In this document: positions 1 to 5,695 of the stretch, in pieces
Layout: every line of letters begins with the position of its first letter
How positions within the stretch are numbered: the stretch's first letter is position 1
Source of the DNA: Candidatus Saccharimonadota bacterium
Lineage (GTDB): Bacteria; Patescibacteriota; Saccharimonadia; Saccharimonadales; EFPC-124
NCBI GenBank assembly: GCA_016880595.1
Contig: JAEHDC010000041.1
Span: 1-13,176 of the forward strand
DNA: 13,176 bases
Reading direction: 5' to 3'
Position numbers and translations under genes: made by a program
The notes under the pieces: model-generated
The model's database searches: none
Seen by the model: the letters and a program-made list of their open reading frames with translations, nothing else
Told to the model about the DNA's origin: nothing

Positions 1-177
1 AAAGGCTACGAGGTTTACATCAATATTTTTAGTGAAGATAAAAGCCAAACCGCCGAGGAAACAGACTGGTCATATTGGAGCGATGATCCATTTACGTCAA
101 CAGCCACTCCGGTCATAACTGAGTTCATCCGCAACGTCACAGATGAATCTGTGGGATTTTGGCTGTTTGATAAGTAG
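1..177 (+). CDS. C-terminal fragment of an unknown protein
   Basis: An open frame runs from the first base to a TAG stop and gives the last 58 residues of a protein whose start lies outside the window. The fragment is rich in acidic residues, Thr, Ser and Trp (WSYWSDDPF) and ends in GFWLFDK. I see no transmembrane helix and no family motif. Codon use resembles that of the following genes. A hairpin begins one base after the stop, which fits the end of a transcription unit. I do not recognise the protein. Confidence 0.6.
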   Translation, partial: KGYEVYINIFSEDKSQTAEETDWSYWSDDPFTSTATPVITEFIRNVTDESVGFWLFDK

Positions 178-195
178 TCTGGTCGTGCGACCAGA
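178..195. terminator. Perfect hairpin after the first gene
   Basis: TCTGGTCG and CGACCAGA form a perfect inverted repeat separated by only two bases, so about seven pairs with a four-base loop can form. It begins directly after the stop codon of the upstream gene. There is no T-run after it, so it is an atypical terminator, an RNA 3'-end stabiliser, or a small operator. Confidence 0.4.
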
Positions 196-230
196 TTGAC
201 ATAACCCCCAAATTAAACTAGCCTAGGAAT

Positions 231-755
231 GTGAAGCTATCTAATTTTTTTGTTTTTCTTTGCGGTCTTGTGCTTGTTGTTTGCTCGCCGTCATCTGTTT
301 TTGCCCAAGACGCCAAAACCGATCTTGTTGTTGCGCAGTGTTCGCAGCTTCATACAAATTTAAAGGAACTGGAGGCGCGTGATCTTGTTTCGCGCACCAA
401 CATGGGTCGCGAATATGAGAATATCGACAAACAAATCTCTGCTTTTACCGAACGCGTCCAAAATAACAACTACAATAACCAGTCATTCCTTGATTTGCAA
501 ACCCAATACAAGTCTGCGGTTAACCAATTTAGAGCGGCATATGTGCAGTATGACGACAGCATAAATGAGCTGATAGCTATTGATTGCCAGTCAAAACCAA
601 GCGATTTTTTGACGACCCTAGACAAAACTAAAACCTTACGCACTGCCGTGAATGACAAGGTTACAAGTGTTAGTTCTATCTTAAGCCAGTATCGCGAGCA
701 AATGGTTCAGCTGCAAAATAACGTGCCAAGCCAAAACAGCGGAGGTAGCCAATAA
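231..755 (+). CDS. Secreted coiled-coil-like protein, unknown function
   Basis: This 174-residue protein starts at GTG. Its first 26 residues look like a signal peptide: basic MKLS, a hydrophobic stretch rich in Phe, Leu and Val, then SVFAQ as a likely signal-peptidase I site. The mature part is polar and rich in Gln, Asn, Leu and Lys with heptad-like spacing, suggesting helical or coiled-coil structure. It has two cysteines (about residues 37 and 119) that could form a disulfide after export. The tail is Gln/Asn/Ser/Gly-rich. Only AGGA two bases before the GTG resembles a ribosome site, so initiation may be unusual. The next gene overlaps its stop by one base. I infer a surface or periplasm-like role but recognise no family. 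Confidence 0.7.
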   Translation: MKLSNFFVFLCGLVLVVCSPSSVFAQDAKTDLVVAQCSQLHTNLKELEARDLVSRTNMGREYENIDKQISAFTERVQNNNYNNQSFLDLQTQYKSAVNQFRAAYVQYDDSINELIAIDCQSKPSDFLTTLDKTKTLRTAVNDKVTSVSSILSQYREQMVQLQNNVPSQNSGGSQ

Positions 756-1126
756 TGCGGGAAAAAATCAAAAAAAGTGTGCGCAGGATGCGGGAAAAAA
801 TGCGCAAGAGACGGTTGGTTGTTGCTTTGGGGTTGGCAATCTTTGCTTCGTTAGTACTTACGGCTGTCAGCTTAACGATTTATAAGGTTGGCGATTATTA
901 CAGGTATGACCTCAGCCGACCGGGCTACGAAAGTGAGCGCTCTAACGTTGTTTCCACTACTACTACAATTACTTACGATACCTCTAGCGCGTTTTCCAAA
1001 GAAGATATTGACAGCTCAATTAGCGAGTTTGACGGCCATACTCAAAATATCTCCAAGTATAACACCTTTGGCGACAGCAGCCTGAGCGACGAAGATTTGC
1101 AATTAACAACTACAACTAGCCAGTAG
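755..1126 (+). CDS. Single-pass membrane protein, Thr/Ser-rich outer domain
   Basis: This 123-residue protein has a very basic N-terminus (Lys and Arg up to residue 20), one hydrophobic helix at about 21-43, and then a polar segment rich in Ser, Thr and Asp with TTTTIT and TTTTS runs. The positive-inside rule puts the short N-terminus in the cytoplasm and about 80 residues outside. Its ATG overlaps the previous TAA (TAATG) and is preceded by GGAGG at 741-745, so translation is coupled and the two proteins may work together at the cell surface. The Ser/Thr-rich part resembles a linker or a glycosylated stalk, which is inference. No known domain is visible. Confidence 0.7.
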   Translation: MREKIKKSVRRMREKMRKRRLVVALGLAIFASLVLTAVSLTIYKVGDYYRYDLSRPGYESERSNVVSTTTTITYDTSSAFSKEDIDSSISEFDGHTQNISKYNTFGDSSLSDEDLQLTTTTSQ

Positions 1127-1127
1127 A

Positions 1128-1991
1128 TTACTCTTCTTTTTTGCCTTCGCCATCAATCTTTTCGGTAATAATTTTTTGCTTTTTAAATGCTGTTATGAGA
1201 CGACGACGCAGTTCACCAGTGACACTCCATTGCGCGCTCGGCTGAACCTTGCCAGTAACTTTTGCCTCGATGATTGAGGCGTCAAAAGCGTCAATGCCTA
1301 GAAAGCTTGGCGCTTCTATGATTCGTTGCTTCCATTTTTCTTCGGTCATCATTTTTGCACCGACGTCGTTAATGACTTTTGCAAGTTTATCTACATCTGT
1401 TGATGAGTCAACCTCAACCGAAAGATTGATTTTGGCAAAGCCTTTGGTTTTGTTAACAGCATGAGTTATTGTACTATTTGGAATGAAATGCACGCTGCCG
1501 TCGTTGTCACGGATAATTGTTGAACGAAGCGTAACTTGCTCAACAACACCTGTAGATTTGTCAATCTCAACAACATCGCCAACCCGGTATTGGTTTTCCA
1601 AAATAATAAACAGGCCACTTAAAAAATCCTTGACTATAGTTTGCGCGCCAAAACCCAAAGCCACGCCGATAACACTTGCGTAGGCCAGCAAAGGCGTGAG
1701 GTCAATAGCCGGAATAAGCTTGATGATGCTAAAAGTTGCCACCAGCCAAACCAAGACACGCAAGCAATTTGAATAGAGACCAATTAAAGTATCTTGGCGT
1801 TTTTTAATATCTTGCGGGCCGTTGTCGCCTTGGTTGCGGCGACGAACAGTGCGGCGCACAATTGCGCTAATCAAGATGTTATCAAATCGGTTTAAAAGCC
1901 AGGCGCCAAGTATAATTAGCGCAATTTCCCACCAGCTTGACAGGAACCAATCCTGAAATTGTGTCCAAAAAGTAGAGAAATTTGTGTTCAT
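1128..1991 (-). CDS. mscS: MscS-family mechanosensitive channel
   Basis: The product (287 residues from the ATG at 1991) is a small mechanosensitive channel that opens under membrane tension and releases solutes in osmotic down-shock. Three hydrophobic segments are visible near residues 20-40, 75-95 and 100-125. The third is the pore helix with the glycine/alanine packing of the family (VIGVALGFGAQTIVKDFLSG). It is followed by the typical beta-domain start, ILENQYRVGDVVEI, and FIPNSTI. The C-terminal alpha/beta vestibule is present and the tail is charged. The frame can be extended 16 codons upstream, but that extension crosses the TATACT box and the start of the divergent gene, so I chose the internal ATG. 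No Shine-Dalgarno is present. The stop lies one base from the convergent gene at 755-1126. Confidence 0.9.
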   Translation of the reverse strand: MNTNFSTFWTQFQDWFLSSWWEIALIILGAWLLNRFDNILISAIVRRTVRRRNQGDNGPQDIKKRQDTLIGLYSNCLRVLVWLVATFSIIKLIPAIDLTPLLAYASVIGVALGFGAQTIVKDFLSGLFIILENQYRVGDVVEIDKSTGVVEQVTLRSTIIRDNDGSVHFIPNSTITHAVNKTKGFAKINLSVEVDSSTDVDKLAKVINDVGAKMMTEEKWKQRIIEAPSFLGIDAFDASIIEAKVTGKVQPSAQWSVTGELRRRLITAFKKQKIITEKIDGEGKKEE

Positions 1992-1998
1992 ATCTGTT

Positions 1999-2006
1999 AG
2001 TATAAC
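1999..2006. promoter_or_regulatory. Overlapping divergent -10 boxes
   Basis: On the minus strand TATACT (2004-1999) lies seven bases before the channel ATG. On the plus strand TATAAC (2001-2006) lies four and ten bases before the two possible ATGs of the tsaC-like gene. The two hexamers share four base pairs, so RNA polymerase could serve only one direction at a time. Neither gene has a Shine-Dalgarno sequence, consistent with leaderless or nearly leaderless transcripts. Confidence 0.55.
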
Positions 2007-2010
2007 AAAT

Positions 2011-2592
2011 ATGAGAATGTTTACTAGCCTTGCTGACACAAGCTTAGTTAACTGCCTTAAGCAGGGCGGTCTTGTTGTTATGCCAACAGATACAATTTAT
2101 GGCCTGGTGGCGAGCGCTGAAAATCAGCAGGCTGTGGAGCGGCTTTATGCTGTGCGCGGCCGTGCTCCACAAAAGCCATGCATTGTGTTGGTGGCAAGCG
2201 TCGATCAGATAACAGATGTAGAAAGTTGGTCGCCAAAGCACAAGCAGCTTGCCAAAATGTATTGGCCAGGGCCGATGAGCTTGGTTGTCCAGACCTCAAA
2301 AGCGCCAGAATATTTGCACAGAAGCACAAAAACCTTAGCCTACCGCGTGCCGTCAAACAAGGAACTGCGTCAGTTGCTTTTAAAAACTGGCCCACTGATC
2401 GCGCCAAGTGCAAACCCAGAAGGTCAGCCGCCAGCAACAACCATTAAAGAAGCTCAAAAGTATTTTGGCGAGAAAATTGACGGCTACGTCCAAGCTGGCA
2501 AAATGGCAGGTGGCGCGCCATCCACTGTCGTAGAAGTTAATGGGGAAAAGATTGTTGTCTTGCGTCAAGGCGCGATAGTTGTTGAGGATTGA
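2011..2592 (+). CDS. tsaC: Threonylcarbamoyl-AMP synthase (TsaC/Sua5/YrdC family)
   Basis: The enzyme makes threonylcarbamoyl-adenylate from threonine, bicarbonate and ATP, the first step of t6A formation at position 37 of ANN-decoding tRNAs. The YrdC fold is visible from the start: GGLVVMPTDTIYGL (substrate pocket), RAPQKPCIVLV, the WPGP motif, AYRVPS, and the signature PSANPEGQPPATT. At about 190 residues it is the short TsaC form without the Sua5 C-terminal domain. ATG codons at 2011 and 2017 are both possible; a GTG at 1984 would need translation through the promoter. The partner TsaB/D/E genes are not in the window. The gene diverges from the channel gene. Confidence 0.88.
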   Translation: MRMFTSLADTSLVNCLKQGGLVVMPTDTIYGLVASAENQQAVERLYAVRGRAPQKPCIVLVASVDQITDVESWSPKHKQLAKMYWPGPMSLVVQTSKAPEYLHRSTKTLAYRVPSNKELRQLLLKTGPLIAPSANPEGQPPATTIKEAQKYFGEKIDGYVQAGKMAGGAPSTVVEVNGEKIVVLRQGAIVVED

Positions 2593-2600
2593 ATATAGCA

Positions 2601-2620
2601 GCCAGTGCCTTTGTGCTGGC
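2601..2620 (+). terminator. Weak stem-loop after tsaC
   Basis: GCCAG and CTGGC pair across a ten-base loop nine bases after the stop; G-U pairs could extend the stem. No T-run follows, so termination here is doubtful. Confidence 0.25.
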
Positions 2621-2736
2621 CGCGGTTAAACAAGCCGTTCATAATTTAATAAGTATACTTTATGGTTTGTAATTGTGCCGGCTCTCACGCAACTCGAACA
2701 TAGATTTTGAGTTTAGATATGGTGGATGAAATTCTC

Positions 2737-3263
2737 TCAAGCGTGGCTAGCGACGCAATATACCCAGTATTTGTTATGTCGCGTCTCAATAATATCTTTG
2801 AGTTCTTCCAGAGATACTTCTTTTCTAATCCGTATCTTGTATATATTGCCCGTTGTCGCATTATCCGCCATAGCAGGTAAGTGATCGGTAATTGCACATT
2901 CTAGTTATTGACGAGTCTCCAAAAGAAGCACATCCCCTAGAATGACCGACAGGCGCAGGAACAATGTCCGTTCGTCAGTATCTAACTTGTCGTTATTTGC
3001 GTATATGCCAATAGAAATATCAAGAAAATCCTTTGCATTCTTTTTTAATACGAGTGGAGAAGTTGGCAGAACTGGATACTTTGGTATCTTGCTTTTAATA
3101 GAATCGCTGTCCATCCATGAGCTACTTGTGAGCGTTATAAGTTGCCGTTTAAAGTTCGTTTCGTCGCAAATCGTCAAATTAGCCCTATCCCCTCGGCTTC
3201 AAGTTCATGTAGCGCACGAGAAATGCGACTATTATATGATCACCCTTCCAGGCGCTCGAATAG
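2737..3263 (-). pseudogene. Decayed gene remnant with helix-turn-helix-like N-terminus
   Basis: No intact gene covers 2593-3311. On the minus strand three fragments read like one protein broken by stops and a frameshift. First, near 3263-3177, comes LFERLEG, a TGA, then SRISRALHELEAEG, which resembles the recognition helix of a winged helix. Second, in another frame, is a 90-residue stretch (3177-2905, only a TTG start) with LTICDETNFKRQLITL and DTDERTLFLRLSVILGD. Third, in that same frame after an in-frame TAA, is a 55-residue stretch with IYKIRIRKEVSLEELKDIIE and HNKYWVYCVASHA. No Shine-Dalgarno precedes any of them. I infer a dead regulatory gene. The alternative is two small separate ORFs. 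Confidence 0.4.
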
Positions 3264-3311
3264 TTAAACCTGACAAATTGCCAGATTCTTAAGGGAAATA
3301 ACCCGCATCTA

Positions 3312-3614
3312 TCATCTGCGCCGGCGAATTTTTTCTACAATTTCCTGAAACAGCGCAGCTGCAAAACCAAAAAATAGTCCAATTCCCAGGAACGAGTAAA
3401 GCGCAGTAAAGATTTTGCCAGCATCGGTTTGCGGGGTGTAATCGCCATAGCCAACGGTTGTAAGCGTCACGGCGGTAAAATATATTGAATTGACCAAAGA
3501 CAGCCCCTCAACAAGATGGTAGAAAATCGAGCCGGCCGCCCAAACTAAAAGTAAAACACCAAAAATAGCGATTAGCTCAAAAGAGGGCGTTAAATAATGC
3601 TTATGCTTTTTCAT
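3312..3614 (-). CDS. Two-helix potassium channel (Ion_trans_2 type)
   Basis: This 100-residue protein is a minimal K+ channel subunit that would assemble as a tetramer. An outer helix lies at about 11-33, a re-entrant pore helix at 41-52, the selectivity filter TTVGYGDYTP at 52-61, and an inner helix at about 67-92 containing a glycine (G84) as possible gating hinge. The tail EKIRRRR is cytoplasmic. There is no regulatory RCK domain, as in KcsA-like pores. A basic N-terminus (MKKHKHY) supports the chosen ATG. TATAAT stands eight bases before it and no Shine-Dalgarno is seen, suggesting a leaderless mRNA. It diverges from the glutaredoxin operon. Confidence 0.88.
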   Translation of the reverse strand: MKKHKHYLTPSFELIAIFGVLLLVWAAGSIFYHLVEGLSLVNSIYFTAVTLTTVGYGDYTPQTDAGKIFTALYSFLGIGLFFGFAAALFQEIVEKIRRRR

Positions 3615-3622
3615 ACAATCTT

Positions 3623-3628
3623 ATTATA
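3623..3628 (-). promoter_or_regulatory. -10 box of the K+ channel gene
   Basis: TATAAT on the minus strand ends eight bases before the ATG at 3614, which places the expected transcription start within about two bases of the start codon. A clear -35 box is not visible. Confidence 0.5.
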
Positions 3629-3680
3629 TCTTATTTTGCTGTAAGCGTTTGGCAGAATCGAAAATTACGCCAAAAAAGTG

Positions 3681-3703
3681 TATACTAAAAATATAAAGTG
3701 AGG
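3681..3703 (+). promoter_or_regulatory. -10 box and ribosome site of the glutaredoxin operon
   Basis: TATACT at 3681-3686 is a good -10 element and GAGG at 3700-3703 sits seven bases before the ATG at 3711. This gene therefore has a conventional short leader, unlike its divergent neighbour. No good -35 is visible. Confidence 0.45.
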
Positions 3704-3710
3704 AAACTTT

Positions 3711-4001
3711 ATGGAGTCAACGGTTAAGCAAGTTACGATTTTTTCTACAAATTGGTGCCCGTACTGCAAGTTCGAAGAAGAGTGGTTGCAAGATAACGGA
3801 GTAGAATACAAGGTAGTCATGGTGGATGAAGACATGGAAGCTGCTATGTATATCACCAAAAAAACCCAGCAAAACGGTGTGCCTGTGACTGAAGTTATTT
3901 TTCAGGATGACAGCGCAGAATATATCATTGGCTTTGATAAGCCGCGGCTTACCAAGCTATTGATCCACAGCGAAAAGCAAACTAAAAAACATAAGGAGTA
4001 A
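3711..4001 (+). CDS. Glutaredoxin-like thiol-disulfide protein
   Basis: This 96-residue protein has the thioredoxin fold of a dithiol glutaredoxin or NrdH-redoxin: beta strand VTIFST, the active site WCPYC (Cys16 and Cys19), the strand YKVVMVDED, the cis-proline segment GVPVTEVIF, and the substrate-binding GFDKPRLTKLL near the end. It would reduce disulfides in the cytoplasm, with glutathione or thioredoxin reductase as electron source; which one cannot be told. The tail is Lys-rich. The start is fixed by GAGG seven bases upstream. It is followed three bases later by a zinc-ribbon gene whose ribosome site overlaps its last codons, so the two are co-transcribed. Confidence 0.88.
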   Translation: MESTVKQVTIFSTNWCPYCKFEEEWLQDNGVEYKVVMVDEDMEAAMYITKKTQQNGVPVTEVIFQDDSAEYIIGFDKPRLTKLLIHSEKQTKKHKE

Positions 4002-4004
4002 GCA

Positions 4005-4310
4005 ATGCAGTGTCCAGTTTGTAAAATAAATTTGGTGATGTCTGACCGCCAAGGCGTGGAAATTGACTATTGTCCGCAATGCCGAGGAGTTTGGCTAGAC
4101 AGAGGTGAGCTGGATAAGATCATTGAGCGCAGCCTGTCTGGAGCGCCGCGTCAATCTAGTAGTTCGCCGGGATATATTAATGACGCTCATCCAAGCTATA
4201 GCGAGCATCATCACAAAGAACATTATGAAGAGCATCATGGTCATGGCGAACACGAGCACTACAAGAAGAAAAAGCGCGAAGGTCTGCTTGGCGATTTGTT
4301 TGACTTTTAA
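4005..4310 (+). CDS. zf-TFIIB-type zinc-ribbon protein with His-rich tail
   Basis: The N-terminal 40 residues match the zf-TFIIB domain: CPVC (Cys3, Cys6), then CPQC (Cys23, Cys26) followed by the diagnostic RGVWLDRGELDKII. From about residue 60 the chain is a low-complexity stretch rich in His, Glu and Tyr (HHKEHYEEHHGHGEHEHY), then KKKKREG and a short acidic or hydrophobic end LLGDLFDF. The His/Glu tail could bind divalent metal (Zn, Ni, Cu); this is inference. AAGGAG at 3993-3998 marks the start. Its TAA abuts the stop of the opposing gene with no base between. The biochemical role of this family is not established. Confidence 0.85.
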   Translation: MQCPVCKINLVMSDRQGVEIDYCPQCRGVWLDRGELDKIIERSLSGAPRQSSSSPGYINDAHPSYSEHHHKEHYEEHHGHGEHEHYKKKKREGLLGDLFDF

Positions 4311-4715
4311 TTAACGTTTTTCTTGGTTCCTCATCTGGTTAATAAATTCTGGACCGCAGGAAATCTTTTTTGCAAGCGGGCTCTTTGGATCAACCACGCG
4401 CCAAAACGGCATGACTTCATCTGTTGACTTTCCGGCAGCAATTTCCTCAAGCGCAATTTCTGCGTTTATTCTCACAAAAATTCCTGTTGTCACCGGACAG
4501 GCTACATCTGCTTTGTGGCGCCTTGCTAGCTCTTTGCGCAGTTCGGCGATGTTCCAGCTTGTGCCGCTAGGAAGTTTTCTGGTTAGTTGATCAATTTCAG
4601 CCGGAGTAGATATTACCATAATTTGCCCAGCGTGCATATCGGCAAAATCCTTGTCGATGCGTTTTACAACTGGTTCTTTTGCTGTTTGATACTTCTCGCG
4701 CCAAGTCTTTCTCAT
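4311..4715 (-). CDS. MGMT-family-like DNA-binding protein lacking the PCHR site
   Basis: This 134-residue protein starts MRKTWREKY and resembles a small group of MGMT/alkyltransferase-like proteins of about 130 residues that I remember from other bacteria. They share a KLP or KVP-G segment, an N-E-(I/L)-R helix, and a CP-TTGIF motif, here ACPVTTGIFVRI, followed by PFWRV. The methyl-acceptor motif PCHR of true O6-methylguanine methyltransferases is absent, so a DNA-binding or damage-recognition role is more likely than repair by methyl transfer. AAAGG about seven bases upstream supports the ATG. A TATAAT box lies at 4764-4759, inside the end of the upstream gene, so it may have its own promoter as well as read-through. 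Confidence 0.6.
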   Translation of the reverse strand: MRKTWREKYQTAKEPVVKRIDKDFADMHAGQIMVISTPAEIDQLTRKLPSGTSWNIAELRKELARRHKADVACPVTTGIFVRINAEIALEEIAAGKSTDEVMPFWRVVDPKSPLAKKISCGPEFINQMRNQEKR

Positions 4716-4758
4716 AGTTTGCCTTTTGTTAGTTAACCATTGCCTACAGAGATATTGT

Positions 4759-4764
4759 ATTATA
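4759..4764 (-). promoter_or_regulatory. -10 box overlapping the upstream stop codon
   Basis: TATAAT on the minus strand overlaps the TAA stop of the 150-residue gene and lies 43 bases before the ATG of the MGMT-like gene. No convincing -35 is seen. Confidence 0.4.
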
Positions 4765-5212
4765 GATTCTCGTCAATTGTGTACCTTATGGCTAGCCCAC
4801 ACGGCGCAATATGGGTAAGAATCAGTTTCTCTTGAATAGCTGTGAGTTTAGAACAAACATACAGATTGGCAATGTTGCCGCACAAAAGAGCGTTTTTGAT
4901 ATCGGTGACAATAATGCCTTCGTCAGCAACGTAATTCCTAACTCTAAAAGGCACTGTTTGCATATCTGTAAACTTGTTAGAAAACAGATCAATTTTGGCT
5001 AAGTCGAGAGTGCTTGTCCGGCTGCGCATAATTTTCCGGCCCAAATATAGCCAATTTTTTCTGAGTGGTGAAATAAAAATTTTGGGTCTGTCAGAGATAA
5101 CTACGGTCAAGCCAAAATTAAAGCGAGCTAACAAATGGCATGCAACATCTCGACTCAATTGTCTGTTAGTATGCAGATTGCGTTCCTCTAGGCACAGCAT
5201 GTCAATGTTCAT
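4760..5212 (-). CDS. Unknown 150-residue protein
   Basis: From the ATG at 5212 the product has 150 residues. It begins MNIDMLCLEERNLH and contains LSRDVACHLLARFNFGLTVV, ISPLRKNWLYLGRKIMRSRT and, near the end, LTHIAPCGLAIRYTIDENL. It has four cysteines and is basic in the middle. I recognise no family. The same frame stays open 22 codons further upstream (to a TTG at 5278), overlapping the zinc-knuckle gene, so it may start at 5212 with GGTGG eight bases upstream, or be read as a continuation of that gene after a one-base slip in an A7 run. Whether it is a live gene or a decaying one cannot be decided from one sequence. Confidence 0.5.
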   Translation of the reverse strand: MNIDMLCLEERNLHTNRQLSRDVACHLLARFNFGLTVVISDRPKIFISPLRKNWLYLGRKIMRSRTSTLDLAKIDLFSNKFTDMQTVPFRVRNYVADEGIIVTDIKNALLCGNIANLYVCSKLTAIQEKLILTHIAPCGLAIRYTIDENL

Positions 5213-5450
5213 CCATTTTTCCACCAAAATTTTGGTAAATTTTTTTTGTGTAGTTGATTTGACAATTCTTTTTTTCAAACTCGGCCCAGAACAATATCCA
5301 AAAAGTTAGGTTCTTTCTGTGGAACTCGTGAGCTAGAATCGGTTGGCCATTGGCGGAATTTGCGCCGGCGGTCGCCTCTTTTAAATCTAAAGATTTTCCA
5401 CAGATAGCACATTTGCCATCAAAGTTATCCGGACAAATTACTATAGTCAT
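5202..5450 (-). CDS. Small zinc-knuckle protein
   Basis: The 82-residue product from the ATG at 5450 shows CPDNFDGKCAICGK near its start (Cys6, Cys14, Cys17) and HEFH at residues 41-44, a C-x2-C...H-x2-H arrangement fit to bind zinc. The second half is aromatic and Lys-rich (FWILFWAEFEKK). Its ATG overlaps the stop of a 14-codon ORF (ATGA), and its end overlaps the next gene. The overlap region contains an A7 run where one base less would fuse it to the 150-residue frame. I do not know the family; DNA- or RNA-binding is only a guess from the zinc site. Confidence 0.5.
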   Translation of the reverse strand: MTIVICPDNFDGKCAICGKSLDLKEATAGANSANGQPILAHEFHRKNLTFWILFWAEFEKKNCQINYTKKIYQNFGGKMDEH

Positions 5451-5491
5451 AATTTTGCCCAATCTAAAAATTTGCAATTTCGCTGGTCCAT
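5447..5491 (-). CDS. Possible 14-codon leader ORF
   Basis: ATG at 5491 is preceded by AGGAG at 5506-5502 and opens a short frame, MDQRNCKFLDWAKL, whose TGA overlaps the ATG of the zinc-knuckle gene. The zinc-knuckle gene itself has no good ribosome site, so its translation may be coupled to this leader. Alternatively it is the true N-terminus, now separated by a frameshift. Confidence 0.4.
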   Translation of the reverse strand: MDQRNCKFLDWAKL

Positions 5492-5568
5492 TGCTAAGTT
5501 TCTCCTGCAATAACAGTTGCTAAAAACCACTCGATTCTTCTTGGCAGATTGAAAACACCGTGCCAATA

Positions 5569-5585
5569 TGTTACGCTCTGTAACA
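5569..5585. promoter_or_regulatory. Operator-like palindrome TGTTAC-N5-GTAACA
   Basis: A perfect six-base inverted repeat with a five-base centre lies in the spacer between the divergent zinc-knuckle group and the methyltransferase gene. GTAAC recurs at 5604 and 5640. This is the arrangement expected of a dimeric repressor site. Its binding protein is unknown. Confidence 0.4.
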
Positions 5586-5695
5586 AAGGAGCTTGTTTAG
5601 TAAGTAACGTTCTCCTTACTCATATGTTAAAGTATTAAAGTAACGCGTGTCAACGAATTTGGAAAAAATTACATCAATTTAAACTGTTAAATATT

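Noticed and set aside
2942..3292. 116-codon plus-strand ORF
   Set aside because: It lies opposite the decayed minus-strand fragments, has no ribosome site, and its residue pattern lacks any domain; the minus frames look more like protein.
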